NCBI GenBank assembly: GCA_048500255.1
Contig: JASNYH010000002.1
Location: 248,001 to 312,000 of the forward strand
Direction: 5' to 3'
DNA: 64,000 bases
Source: JAMHWF01 sp048500255
GTDB taxonomy: Bacteria; Pseudomonadota; Gammaproteobacteria; Burkholderiales; Burkholderiaceae_C
The notes below the pieces were generated by a model. It searched no databases. It saw only the letters and a list, made by a program, of their open reading frames with translations, and was not told the DNA's origin. The position numbers and the translations under genes are program-made. How positions within the stretch are numbered: position 1 is the first letter of the stretch; every line of letters begins with the position of its first letter. Of the stretch, positions 1 to 7,379 are shown in pieces.

Positions 1-1
1 C

Positions 2-472
2 GACCCCACGGCCGAGCAACTCGCCGAAATCACGGTGTTGGCGGCCGAGGAGCTGATGCGCTTCGGCGTGCAGCCCAAGGCGGCGCTGCTTTCGCACTCC
101 AACTTCGGCTCGAGCAACCAACCGTCGGCCCTCAAGATGCGCGACGCGCTCGCGCTGGTGCACCGCCGCGCGCCCTGGCTCGAGATCGACGGCGAGATGC
201 ATGGCGATGCGGCGCTCGATGCCGACTATCGCGAGCAGCTGATGCCGCGCGGCACGCTGGCCGGCGAGGCCAACCTGCTGGTGCTGCCCAACATCGATGC
301 CGCCAACATCGCCTACAACCTGCTGAAGACGGCCGCCGGCAACGGCATCGCGATCGGCCCGGTGCTGCTCGGCGCCGCCAAGCCGGCGCACATCCTGACG
401 CCGTCGGCGACGGTACGCCGGCTGGTCAACATGACGGCGCTGGCCGTCGCCGACGCCAACGCCGCGCGCTGA
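2..472 (+). CDS. maeB: NADP-dependent malic enzyme, C-terminal phosphotransacetylase-like part (5' truncated)
   Basis: Only the last 156 residues are in the window; the reading frame is open from base 2 and the start lies upstream. The visible part has the signature of the phosphate-acetyltransferase-like domain of MaeB-type malic enzymes (LSHSNFGSSN, EIDGEMHGDAAL, LVLPNIDAANIAYNLLK, GPVLLGAAKPAHIL). In MaeB this domain follows the malic-enzyme domain that decarboxylates malate to pyruvate with NADP; it is usually regulatory and not a true Pta. A stand-alone Pta ends in the same way, so the assignment depends on sequence outside the window, although the GAAKPAHIL ending is typical of MaeB. 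A hairpin follows 54 bases after the stop. Confidence 0.85.
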   Translation, partial: DPTAEQLAEITVLAAEELMRFGVQPKAALLSHSNFGSSNQPSALKMRDALALVHRRAPWLEIDGEMHGDAALDADYREQLMPRGTLAGEANLLVLPNIDAANIAYNLLKTAAGNGIAIGPVLLGAAKPAHILTPSATVRRLVNMTALAVADANAAR

Positions 473-525
473 GTCGCACCTACGGCGCTCGAGATCGAGA
501 ATGTAAGCAGATACTTAATTCCCGC

Positions 526-554
526 AGGCGCTGCCCTTTTTTGAGGCAGCGCCT
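526..554 (+). terminator. probable terminator hairpin after maeB
   Basis: A perfect 10-bp stem, AGGCGCTGCC at 526-535 and GGCAGCGCCT at 545-554, encloses a 9-nt loop and is followed by TGAGCTTTT. The U-run is short, so termination may be partial. It separates maeB from the RNase gene. Confidence 0.55.
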
Positions 555-609
555 TGAGCTTTTCGGGCCGTTTCTGTACCATTGCGGCTTCGAATTTCAG
601 GGATAACCC

Positions 610-1032
610 GTGTTTGTCTCCGGTGCACTGCGCGGGGGGCGGTCTCTACGCAAGTTGGGGCTTGCTCTCTCGATTGCGGTGCTGGCGGTATCGGCCGGAG
701 CGCTCCCCGAAGCATCGCGCGCCAGAGAGCCGGCGCCTCCACCGGAGGTCGTCGCGCTGGCCGAGTTGCCCCGGGAAGCGAAAGCCACGCACGAACTGAT
801 CCGTTCGGGCGGACCGTTTCCATATTCGAAGGACGGCAGCGTGTTCGCCAATCGCGAGCGACTGCTGCCCGCCGAGCGGCGCGGCTACTACCGCGAGTAC
901 ACGGTGCGGACCTTCGGAGCGCGGGATCGGGGCGCCCGTCGCATCGTATGCGGCGGCTGGCGAATCCGGGCCCCCGAAACCTGCTACTACACCGACGACC
1001 ACTACGCGAGCTACCGGAGGATCGTTCCGTGA
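610..1032 (+). CDS. secreted barnase-like guanyl-specific ribonuclease (N1/T1/barnase family)
   Basis: This 140-aa protein starts at a GTG with AGGGAT six bases upstream. The N-terminus (residues about 12-33, RSLRKLGLALSIAVLAVSAG) looks like a signal peptide, so export is inferred. The mature part carries the barnase/RNase N1 core: GGPFPYSKDGSVFANRE (68-84), catalytic-type Glu96 in YREYTV, Arg110/Arg111 in DRGARRIV, and His131 in TDDHYASYRR. These match barnase Glu73, Arg83/Arg87 and His102. Family members cleave single-stranded RNA after G. The next gene, 44 bases downstream, encodes a barstar-type inhibitor, so the two form an RNase/immunity pair. Whether the RNase acts on scavenged RNA, as a competitor toxin or on the host cannot be told from the sequence. 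Confidence 0.88.
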   Translation: MFVSGALRGGRSLRKLGLALSIAVLAVSAGALPEASRAREPAPPPEVVALAELPREAKATHELIRSGGPFPYSKDGSVFANRERLLPAERRGYYREYTVRTFGARDRGARRIVCGGWRIRAPETCYYTDDHYASYRRIVP

Positions 1033-1076
1033 ACGTCGAGGCAGTCACGCTTCATTGACCAAGGAGGATCGCGACC

Positions 1077-1472
1077 ATGCTCTTGCAGACAGTCCGTCCG
1101 AACATCGTCCAATCGATCCGAGCCTATCGCGTCGAGGATCTGATGCAGACCGCCGGTGCGGTGGGCCATCACTTCCTCTATGCGAACCTGCAGAGCGCGC
1201 AGACCAAGCAGGACGTGCTGGAAGGCATCGCGCAGGCGTTCCTTTTCCCGGCGCACTTCGGCAAGAACCTCGACGCGCTGTACGACTGCATGACCGACCT
1301 GGTGCACAAGGCCGGCCAGCAGCCGGGATTCGTCGTCGTGCTCGAGCAGCTGCCCGACAACCCGCGCTTCGACCGCGAGGCGCGCGAGCAGTTGCTCGAC
1401 GTCTTTCGCGACGCGGCCGACTTCTGGGCCGAGCGCAAGGTCCCATTCAGGTGCTTCTATTCTTTTCAGTAG
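1077..1472 (+). CDS. barstar-family ribonuclease inhibitor
   Basis: This 131-aa cytoplasmic protein has no signal peptide. An almost ideal Shine-Dalgarno, AAGGAGGAT, sits seven bases before the ATG, whereas the upstream RNase has a weak GTG start; this should favour excess inhibitor over toxin. Residues about 57-78 (FPAHFGKNLDALYDCMTDL) are the barstar helix that carries the acidic residues that plug the barnase active site. Its length is in the usual range (90-140). It is co-oriented with the RNase and probably co-transcribed. Direct inhibition of the neighbouring RNase is inferred from family and context. Confidence 0.88.
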   Translation: MLLQTVRPNIVQSIRAYRVEDLMQTAGAVGHHFLYANLQSAQTKQDVLEGIAQAFLFPAHFGKNLDALYDCMTDLVHKAGQQPGFVVVLEQLPDNPRFDREAREQLLDVFRDAADFWAERKVPFRCFYSFQ

Positions 1473-1507
1473 CCCGCTCCCAGGAAAACGGGTCATGGGA
1501 GCGGGCG

Positions 1508-1645
1508 GTGGAAGTGGCCCAGAGCGTCGCCGACAAGCCGGCGAGCAAGAGCGGTGGCAAGAGCGCTGCCAACAGCAGCTTCGGCATGAACATGCCGCTG
1601 ATGAGCAGCGCGTTCGACACCTCGATGTGGCTGACGGCGGCCTGA
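1508..1645 (+). CDS. possible small protein downstream of barstar (45 aa)
   Basis: The frame is open with GTG at 1508 (or GTG at 1514) and a GGGAG about six bases upstream. Nearly every third codon position is G or C (exceptions GAA, GGT, GCT), as in real genes here, and it ends 24 bases before a strong terminator in the same orientation. The peptide is Ser/Ala/Met-rich (SKSGGKSAANSSF, then MNMPLMSSAFDTSMW) and matches no family I recognise. The antisense frame shares the same third positions and reads as a hydrophobic peptide (about 1447-1593), so the strand is not certain; the plus-oriented terminator favours plus. Confidence 0.42.
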   Translation: MEVAQSVADKPASKSGGKSAANSSFGMNMPLMSSAFDTSMWLTAA

Positions 1646-1669
1646 GCGCCGGCGTCCAGCGCAACGACG

Positions 1670-1695
1670 ACGGCGGCCCGCGGGCCGCCGTTTTT
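1670..1695 (+). terminator. strong Rho-independent terminator for the RNase/barstar transcript
   Basis: ACGGCGGCCC (1670-1679) pairs perfectly with GGGCCGCCGT (1682-1691) and is followed by TTTTTCTT. The U-tract is only on the plus strand, so it terminates the RNase-barstar transcript and not the convergent rsmA gene, which ends at 1701. Confidence 0.85.
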
Positions 1696-1700
1696 CTTGG

Positions 1701-2468
1701 TCAGGGCGCGCCGCCGACAGTGCGCGCGAGATCGAGGTAGTCGGCCACCGGCACCTCCTCGGCGCGACGCTGCAGATCGAACGGCACCGCCGCGCCGCGA
1801 GCGTCGAGCCAGCGCCCGAGCGTGTGGCGCAGCAGCTTGCGCCGCTGCGAGAAGGCGGTGGCGACGAGCTCGCCCAGCAGCGCCGCGTCGACGCCCGCCG
1901 GCGCCGGCAGCGGCACCATGCGCACGACGGCCGAGTCCACGCGCGGCGGCGGGTCGAAGGCCTCGGGCGGCACGTCGAGGACCGGCTCGATCGCATAGCG
2001 CCACTGCAGCATCACGCTGAGTCGCCCGTAGTCCTTGCCGCCGGGTCGCGCCGCCATCCGCACGACGACTTCTCGCTGCAGCATGAAGTGCTGATCTTCG
2101 ATGGCGTCGGCGTGCGCGAGCAGGTGAAAGAGGATCGGCGTCGAGATGTTGTAGGGCAGGTTGCCGACGACGCGCAGTCGCCGGCCGGCGGTGGCCGAGA
2201 GCGCGCCGAAGTCGACGTCGAGCACGTCGGCCTCGATCACCTGCAGCCGGGCATCGCGGCGCAGTCGCGCCGCCAGGTCGCGATCGAGCTCGACGACGGT
2301 CAGCCGCTGCGCACGCTCGACGAGCGGATGCGTCAGCGCGCCGAGCCCCGGCCCGATCTCGACGAGCGCATCGTCCGGGCGCGGATCGATCGCCGCGACG
2401 ATCGCCTCGATGACCGCCTCGTCGGTCAGGAAGTGCTGGCCGAAGCGCTTGCGGGCGACGTGCTTCAC
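1701..2468 (-). CDS. rsmA: 16S rRNA dimethyladenosine transferase RsmA/KsgA
   Basis: This 255-aa protein dimethylates A1518 and A1519 of 16S rRNA during 30S maturation, using SAM. The N-terminus KRFGQHFLTD, SAM-binding EIGPGLGALT (about 37-46), acidic VELDRDL and catalytic NLPYNIS (about 103-109) are all present and the length is normal. Its start is ten bases after the surA stop, so it is probably the last gene of the lptD-surA-rsmA operon. In many proteobacteria pdxA lies between surA and rsmA; it is absent here. Confidence 0.97.
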   Translation of the reverse strand: MKHVARKRFGQHFLTDEAVIEAIVAAIDPRPDDALVEIGPGLGALTHPLVERAQRLTVVELDRDLAARLRRDARLQVIEADVLDVDFGALSATAGRRLRVVGNLPYNISTPILFHLLAHADAIEDQHFMLQREVVVRMAARPGGKDYGRLSVMLQWRYAIEPVLDVPPEAFDPPPRVDSAVVRMVPLPAPAGVDAALLGELVATAFSQRRKLLRHTLGRWLDARGAAVPFDLQRRAEEVPVADYLDLARTVGGAP

Positions 2469-2478
2469 GCCGGGGCCG

Positions 2479-3804
2479 TCACAGCGGCGGCTCGCGCATC
2501 TCGATGTAGGCGCGCGCGCGCAGTTCGCGCACCCAGTCGTCGTAGGCCTTCTCGAACTTCTGCTCGCGCAACACGTTGCGCGCCTGCTCGCGCAGCTGGC
2601 GTGCGTCGAGCGTGGCGCTGCGCCGGTCGACGACCTGGATCAGGTGCACGCCGAAGCGTGACGCCACAGGCTCCGACAGGCCGTTGACCGGCAGCGCATT
2701 CATCGCCTGCTCGAACTCGGGCACGAACTGGCCGGGCGACGCCCAGCCGAGATCGCCGCCCTGCGGCGCGCTCCCGTCCTCGGAGTGCTCGCGCGCCAGC
2801 GCCTCGAAGCTGCGGCGCCCGCTCTCGATCTGGCGCTTGAACTCGGCCAGCCGCGCCATCGCGGCGCCCTGGCCCAGTTGCTCCGACGTCCGCAGCAGGA
2901 TGTGCCGCGCGCGCGTCTGCGTCACGATGGCCGAGCCGCCGTCGCGCCGCTCGACCAGCTTGAGCACGTGAAAGCCCGCGCCGCTGCGCACCAGCGCCGG
3001 CGCGACCGAGCCGGCGGCGAGCTCGCGCACGCGCTCGACGAAGACGTCGGGCAGCCGGTTCGCCGGGCGGAGGCCGATCTCGCCGCCGCGCTCCTTGTTC
3101 GCGCCGGCCGACAGCTCGCGCACCAGGGCGTCGAACGGCTCGCCGGCGAGCGCGCGCGCGAGCGCCTTCTCGGCCACCGCCTGGCGCTCGGCGACGACGG
3201 CCGGCGCCGCCTCCTCGGGCACGGCGACGAGTACCTGCGCGATGTTGTATTCGACGGGCACGCTGGAGCGCCGCTGTTCGAGCAGCGCGTCGATCTCGGC
3301 GTCGCTGATGCGGATGCGCGAGTTCACTTCGCGCTCGCGCATCCGCTCGACGAGCAGGCGGTCGCGGATCTGGCTGCGAAAGCGCGTCTCGTCGATGCCC
3401 TCGCGGCGCAGCCGCTCGCGCAACTGCGGCAGCGAGAGCTGGTTCTGTGCCGCGACGTTGGCGACGGCGCGGTCGAGCTCGGCCTCGTCGACCTTCACGC
3501 CGCTGTCGCGCGCGTGCGTGATGAGCACGCGCTCCTCGATCAGCGCGTCGAGCACCTGGCGGCGCAGTTCGGGCTCGGGCGACAGGGTCTGCCCGGCGCG
3601 ACGCGCCTCGTCGCGCGCGCGCACGACGCGCGACTCGATCTCCTGCGCCGTGACGAGCTCCTGGTTGACGACGGCGACGATGTAGTCGGCCGTGCGCGGC
3701 GGCGTGCCGCGCCGCGACGGCTGTTGCGCCTGCGCCGGCGCAGCGGCGAGGCAGGCGGCCAGCAGCAGGGCAGCGGCGGCGAACGGGCGGGCGATCGTGA
3801 TCAT
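2479..3804 (-). CDS. surA: periplasmic peptidyl-prolyl isomerase/chaperone SurA
   Basis: This 441-aa protein escorts outer-membrane proteins to the BAM complex. It has a signal peptide (MITIARPFAAAALLLAAC, cleavage after AQA at about residue 26), an N-terminal chaperone domain with the SurA-type IVAVVNQELVTAQEIESR, and two parvulin domains. The second (about 295-395) carries ARHILL, GGDLGWASPGQFVPEFE and FGVHLIQV. The ATG at 3804 overlaps the lptD stop as ATGA, indicating coupled translation. The minus frame stays open far upstream of 3804, but that part is only a shadow of lptD. Confidence 0.97.
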   Translation of the reverse strand: MITIARPFAAAALLLAACLAAAPAQAQQPSRRGTPPRTADYIVAVVNQELVTAQEIESRVVRARDEARRAGQTLSPEPELRRQVLDALIEERVLITHARDSGVKVDEAELDRAVANVAAQNQLSLPQLRERLRREGIDETRFRSQIRDRLLVERMREREVNSRIRISDAEIDALLEQRRSSVPVEYNIAQVLVAVPEEAAPAVVAERQAVAEKALARALAGEPFDALVRELSAGANKERGGEIGLRPANRLPDVFVERVRELAAGSVAPALVRSGAGFHVLKLVERRDGGSAIVTQTRARHILLRTSEQLGQGAAMARLAEFKRQIESGRRSFEALAREHSEDGSAPQGGDLGWASPGQFVPEFEQAMNALPVNGLSEPVASRFGVHLIQVVDRRSATLDARQLREQARNVLREQKFEKAYDDWVRELRARAYIEMREPPL

Positions 3805-6143
3805 GGGGGCAGCAGGGGCTGGGTGGGCGCGGCGCGCTCGTCGCGCAGCAACCGGTAGCCGGGGATATTGTCCTTCAACACCTTCAGAGGGTTCGACCCG
3901 AGGCGCGACAGGCCGACCAGCTCGAGCTGGATCATCAGCCGCGTCGTCGCTTCGCTGCGCCCCGTCGACAGCCGCTCGGCGACGACGCGCCCGATCCAGC
4001 AGCCTGCGTCGTACTCGATGCCGAACACGGAGTCGGTGATGCGCCGGTCGCGCATGCTGTAGTTGACGCGGCCGACGCTGTACCAGTCGCCCTTGCACGA
4101 CGCGGCGTCGGCCGGCGTCGCGCCGGCGGCTGCGCGCCGGCCGCGGTAGACCGGCCACTGCCAGCCGAACTCGGCCTGCTCGCTGAGGTTGCGCGTGAAG
4201 CGGTAGCGCGCATTGAGCGTGCGAAATGGCCCCGGGCTCCAGCGCGCGCCGAGGATCGAGCGCACGGCGCGCTGTGTGTCGGCGTTGTACTGCACGGCGG
4301 CGTCGGCGCTCCACTCGGGCGTCAGGCTGGCCGCGCCGAGCAGCAGCAGGTCGGAGAGGCGTCGCGTCGTTGGCGTGCCTTCGGGTGTCAGCCGCTGGTC
4401 GCGCAGCAGGTAGCGCTGCACGACGCCGAAGCGCATCGACTCGACGCCCGTGGTCGGCTCGACCAGCCGCGTCGTGACGCCGGCCGTCACCTGATGGGCG
4501 TCCGACACGCGGTCGATGCCCGAGTAGGCGCTGGGGTGGTAGATCGTGTCGAAGTTGAAGTCCAGCGGCGCCGAGTCGAAGTTCGGGAGCGCCGACTGGT
4601 CGCGAAACGGCGTGTTGACGTAGACGACGCGCGGCTCGAGCGTCTGCCGGTAGTCGCGGCCGAACCAGCGCGCGTCGCGCTCGAAGATCCAGGCCGAGTC
4701 GACGCTGAGCGTCGGGATCGCGCGTGCCGGCGACGTGCGGCCGTCGGCGAGCGGCTGCTCGAGGTCGTAGTGGGCGGCATTGAGCGACAGCCGCGGCACG
4801 AGCGTCCAGCCCGGCGTCGCGAACGGGCGACTCACGCTGGCCAGCAGGTGAGCGCGCGCGCCGGTGGGGCGCGTCAGCGGCGCGTCGGTCCCCGGCGGCA
4901 GCGTGAACCGGTTGAATTCCGTCTCCATGGCTAGCGCGAGGCCGCCCGCCGCCTGCGCGTCCCAGCGCGCGCCGAGCTGCGGCGAGCGCTCGTACGGCGT
5001 GACGATGCGCGACGCCGGATCGGCGAACTGCAGCACCTGCCATTGCTGCACGCGGGCATACGTCCTCCATCGCCCGTAGCCGGGCATGAAGCCGCGCTCC
5101 GCATAGACGTCGGCGGGCAGCAGGCGCGGCGTCAGGCTGCCGATGCGCTGCGGAAAGTCCTTCCACACGTCCTCGTCCGACACGCGGTGGATGCGCGCGT
5201 GGTGGCGCACGGCATAGGGTCCGTCGCCCTCGTGGTGGAAGTTGAAGGCATGGCGCGATCCGCCGTGCAGGCGGTCGTCGGGCAGCAGGCGCAGGTCGGC
5301 GACGCCGGCGAACTGCGGCTCGAGATAGCGGAACTCGAGGTCGGCCGCGGCGCCGCGGCGCGTGATCACGGCCGGCGCGATCGTCGCGTCGCGCTGCGGC
5401 GCGATGTTCCAGTAGTACGGCACCTGCACCTCGATGCCGCTCTTGTTGTCGATGTTCAGGTTCGGCGGCAGCCAGCCCGACTTGCGCGCGTCGGTGAGCG
5501 GGAAGCTGATCACCGGCGCGGCGAGGATCGGCACGCCGTAGAAGCGCAGCACGGCGCTTTCGGCGATGCCTTCGTTGGCGTCGAGATCCAGTCGCACGCG
5601 CTCGGTCGACAGCAGCCACGCCGGGCTGCCCGTGCCGTCGGCCAGGCAGCTCGTGTAGGTGGCGCGCGTCGCGCGCATGCGCTGCGCGCCGAGGAAGTCG
5701 AAGCGCTCGGCGCTGCCGCCGGCCTGCGTCAGCTCGAAGTAGTAGGTCGGGTTGAGGAAGTAACCCTCGAAGTCGGACACGCGCACCTGCAGCTCGGTGC
5801 CGGTGAAGATGTTGCCGTCCTTCCTGATGCGCACGTTGCCGGTGGCGCGCGCGAGGTCGGCGGCCTGCTCGTAGACGAGGCGGTCGGCCGTGATCGACGT
5901 CGTGCCACGCTGCAGCTCGGCATGGCCTTCGAGCACGGTCTCGAGGTCGGGGCGGCCGCGGATCTCGTCGGCCTGCAGCACGATCGGCGGATTGCGCTCG
6001 TCGGCCGGCGCGGCCGGAGCCGTCTGCGCGGCGGCGCTGCCGCAGCCGCACGCCATCGCCGTCGCGACGGCCAGCGGAGCACGGCGCCCGCTGCGGCGAC
6101 GACGCGCGTTCGGCGGGCGAAGGGAGCAAGTCGGGCGCGGCAA
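3801..6143 (-). CDS. lptD: LPS-assembly outer-membrane protein LptD
   Basis: This roughly 780-aa protein is the beta-barrel that inserts LPS into the outer leaflet with LptE. A signal-like stretch (APLAVATAMACGCGSAAA) is followed by the OstA/LptA-like N-domain (IVLQADEIRG, HAELQRGTTSITADRLVYEQ) and a long barrel (YRQTLEPRVVYVNTPF, LDFNFDTIYHPSAYSGIDRV). The start is uncertain. No ATG lies suitably ahead of the signal sequence, so I use a TTG at 6143; the frame is open to a GTG at 6269, but that start would lie upstream of the probable promoter patch. An ATG at 6180 is in another frame. It overlaps surA by ATGA. Confidence 0.93.
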   Translation of the reverse strand: MPRPTCSLRPPNARRRRSGRRAPLAVATAMACGCGSAAAQTAPAAPADERNPPIVLQADEIRGRPDLETVLEGHAELQRGTTSITADRLVYEQAADLARATGNVRIRKDGNIFTGTELQVRVSDFEGYFLNPTYYFELTQAGGSAERFDFLGAQRMRATRATYTSCLADGTGSPAWLLSTERVRLDLDANEGIAESAVLRFYGVPILAAPVISFPLTDARKSGWLPPNLNIDNKSGIEVQVPYYWNIAPQRDATIAPAVITRRGAAADLEFRYLEPQFAGVADLRLLPDDRLHGGSRHAFNFHHEGDGPYAVRHHARIHRVSDEDVWKDFPQRIGSLTPRLLPADVYAERGFMPGYGRWRTYARVQQWQVLQFADPASRIVTPYERSPQLGARWDAQAAGGLALAMETEFNRFTLPPGTDAPLTRPTGARAHLLASVSRPFATPGWTLVPRLSLNAAHYDLEQPLADGRTSPARAIPTLSVDSAWIFERDARWFGRDYRQTLEPRVVYVNTPFRDQSALPNFDSAPLDFNFDTIYHPSAYSGIDRVSDAHQVTAGVTTRLVEPTTGVESMRFGVVQRYLLRDQRLTPEGTPTTRRLSDLLLLGAASLTPEWSADAAVQYNADTQRAVRSILGARWSPGPFRTLNARYRFTRNLSEQAEFGWQWPVYRGRRAAAGATPADAASCKGDWYSVGRVNYSMRDRRITDSVFGIEYDAGCWIGRVVAERLSTGRSEATTRLMIQLELVGLSRLGSNPLKVLKDNIPGYRLLRDERAAPTQPLLPP

Positions 6144-6207
6144 GGCGAGCGAGAGCGAGTCGAAAGCGCGTCGTCGGCATCGCGCGCCGCCGGCAGGCCG
6201 CGCGCGC

Positions 6208-6228
6208 TTTGTAGAATGAATTATCCAC
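6208..6228. promoter_or_regulatory. candidate divergent promoter patch between lptD and amgK
   Basis: In very GC-rich surroundings this is the only AT-rich patch of the lptD/amgK intergenic region. It contains TAGAAT on the plus strand (6212-6217) and GATAAT on the minus strand (6225-6220), each 5/6 to a sigma-70 -10 box. No convincing -35 box is visible on either strand. Confidence 0.3.
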
Positions 6229-6286
6229 GAGGGCCCTGCGCCGCACTGCGGCGGCGCGGTCCGCGTCACGTCGATCCGCAGCCCCG

Positions 6287-7360
6287 ATGCCCACTGCCTC
6301 CCACGAGCCCGCGCGTGAGCCGATCGCGTGGAGCGACCCGGCGCGCCGCGCCGCCTTCGAGCGCTGGCTCGCCGTGATCGAGTCGCCGCGGCTCGACGCC
6401 GCGACGCTGCGACCGGCGAGCGCCGACGCGAGCTTTCGGCGCTACCTGCGCGTCGACGCCGGCGACGGCCGCAGCTACGTCGTGATGGACGCCCCGCCGC
6501 CGCACGAAGACGTGCGGCCCTTCGTGCACGTTGCCGGGCTGATCACCGACGCCGGCCTGCACGCCCCGCAGGTGCTCGCCGCCGACGTGGCGCAGGGCTT
6601 TCTGCTGTTGAGCGACCTCGGCGCGCAACCCTATCTCGCCGCGCTGCACGAGGCGATCGACGCCGGGCAGCCCGAGCGCGCCGACGCGCTGATGCGCGAC
6701 GCGATGGCGGCGCTGGTGCAATGGCAGTGCCGCGTCGACGCCGGCGGCCTGCCGCCCTACGACGAGGCGCTGCTGCGCCGCGAGCTGGCGCTGTTTCCCG
6801 AGTGGTGCGTCGACCGCGAGTACGGTGTGACGTGGACGCCGGCGCAGCGCGTCGTGTGGGACGACGCCTGCGCGGCGCTCGTCGCCAGCGCGCTGGCGCA
6901 GCCCACGGTCGCGGTGCACCGCGACTGGATGCCGCGCAACCTGATGGTCTGCGACCCCAATCCGGGCATCCTCGACTTCCAGGACGCGGTGCGCGGTCCG
7001 ATCAGCTACGACGTGGCGTCGATGCTGCGTGATGCCTTCATCTCGTGGGACGAGGAGCAGGAGCTCGACTACGCCGTGCGCTACTGGCAGCAGGCACGCG
7101 CCGCCGGGCTGCCGGTGAGCGACGACTTCGGCGAGTTCTGGCGCAGCCTCGAATGGATGGGGCTGCAGCGTCATCTCAAGGTGCTCGGCATCTTCTGCCG
7201 CCTCAAGCACCGCGACGGCAAACCGAAGTACAGCGAAGACTTGCCGCGCTTCTTTCGCTACGCCCACCGCGTGTGCATGCGCTACCACGGCCTCGCCGCG
7301 CTGGCCGGCCTGCTCGAGCCGCTGGCCGGGCTCGAGCGCAGTCTCGGCCACACGTTCTGA
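6287..7360 (+). CDS. amgK: N-acetylmuramate/N-acetylglucosamine anomeric kinase AmgK-like
   Basis: This 357-aa aminoglycoside-phosphotransferase-fold protein has the kinase catalytic loop HRDWMPRNLMV (about 211-221) and metal-binding ILDFQDA. AmgK phosphorylates the anomeric OH of MurNAc or GlcNAc recovered from peptidoglycan; MurU then makes UDP-MurNAc, bypassing MurA (fosfomycin). Its position divergent from lptD is the usual location for this family. The nucleotidyltransferase murU, normally next downstream, is missing here: an M20 peptidase follows on the other strand. Function is assigned from family and position; another small-molecule kinase cannot be excluded. Confidence 0.87.
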   Translation: MPTASHEPAREPIAWSDPARRAAFERWLAVIESPRLDAATLRPASADASFRRYLRVDAGDGRSYVVMDAPPPHEDVRPFVHVAGLITDAGLHAPQVLAADVAQGFLLLSDLGAQPYLAALHEAIDAGQPERADALMRDAMAALVQWQCRVDAGGLPPYDEALLRRELALFPEWCVDREYGVTWTPAQRVVWDDACAALVASALAQPTVAVHRDWMPRNLMVCDPNPGILDFQDAVRGPISYDVASMLRDAFISWDEEQELDYAVRYWQQARAAGLPVSDDFGEFWRSLEWMGLQRHLKVLGIFCRLKHRDGKPKYSEDLPRFFRYAHRVCMRYHGLAALAGLLEPLAGLERSLGHTF

Positions 7361-7379
7361 CGCTCGACGCGCGCGCCGG

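Noticed and set aside
1447..1593. Hydrophobic minus-strand peptide antisense to the small ORF after barstar
   Set aside because: It shares third positions with the plus frame, so its GC3 signal is a mirror; the adjacent terminator is oriented for the plus strand.
6144..6286. Upstream GTG or ATG starts of lptD (6269, 6180)
   Set aside because: The GTG at 6269 would put the start upstream of the probable promoter patch, and the ATG at 6180 is in another frame from the signal peptide.
2479..6294. 1271-aa open frame on the minus strand covering surA and part of lptD
   Set aside because: Only the 3' part (2479-3804) is SurA with its signal peptide; the upstream part is out of frame with lptD and has low-complexity Arg/Ala composition, a typical high-GC shadow.
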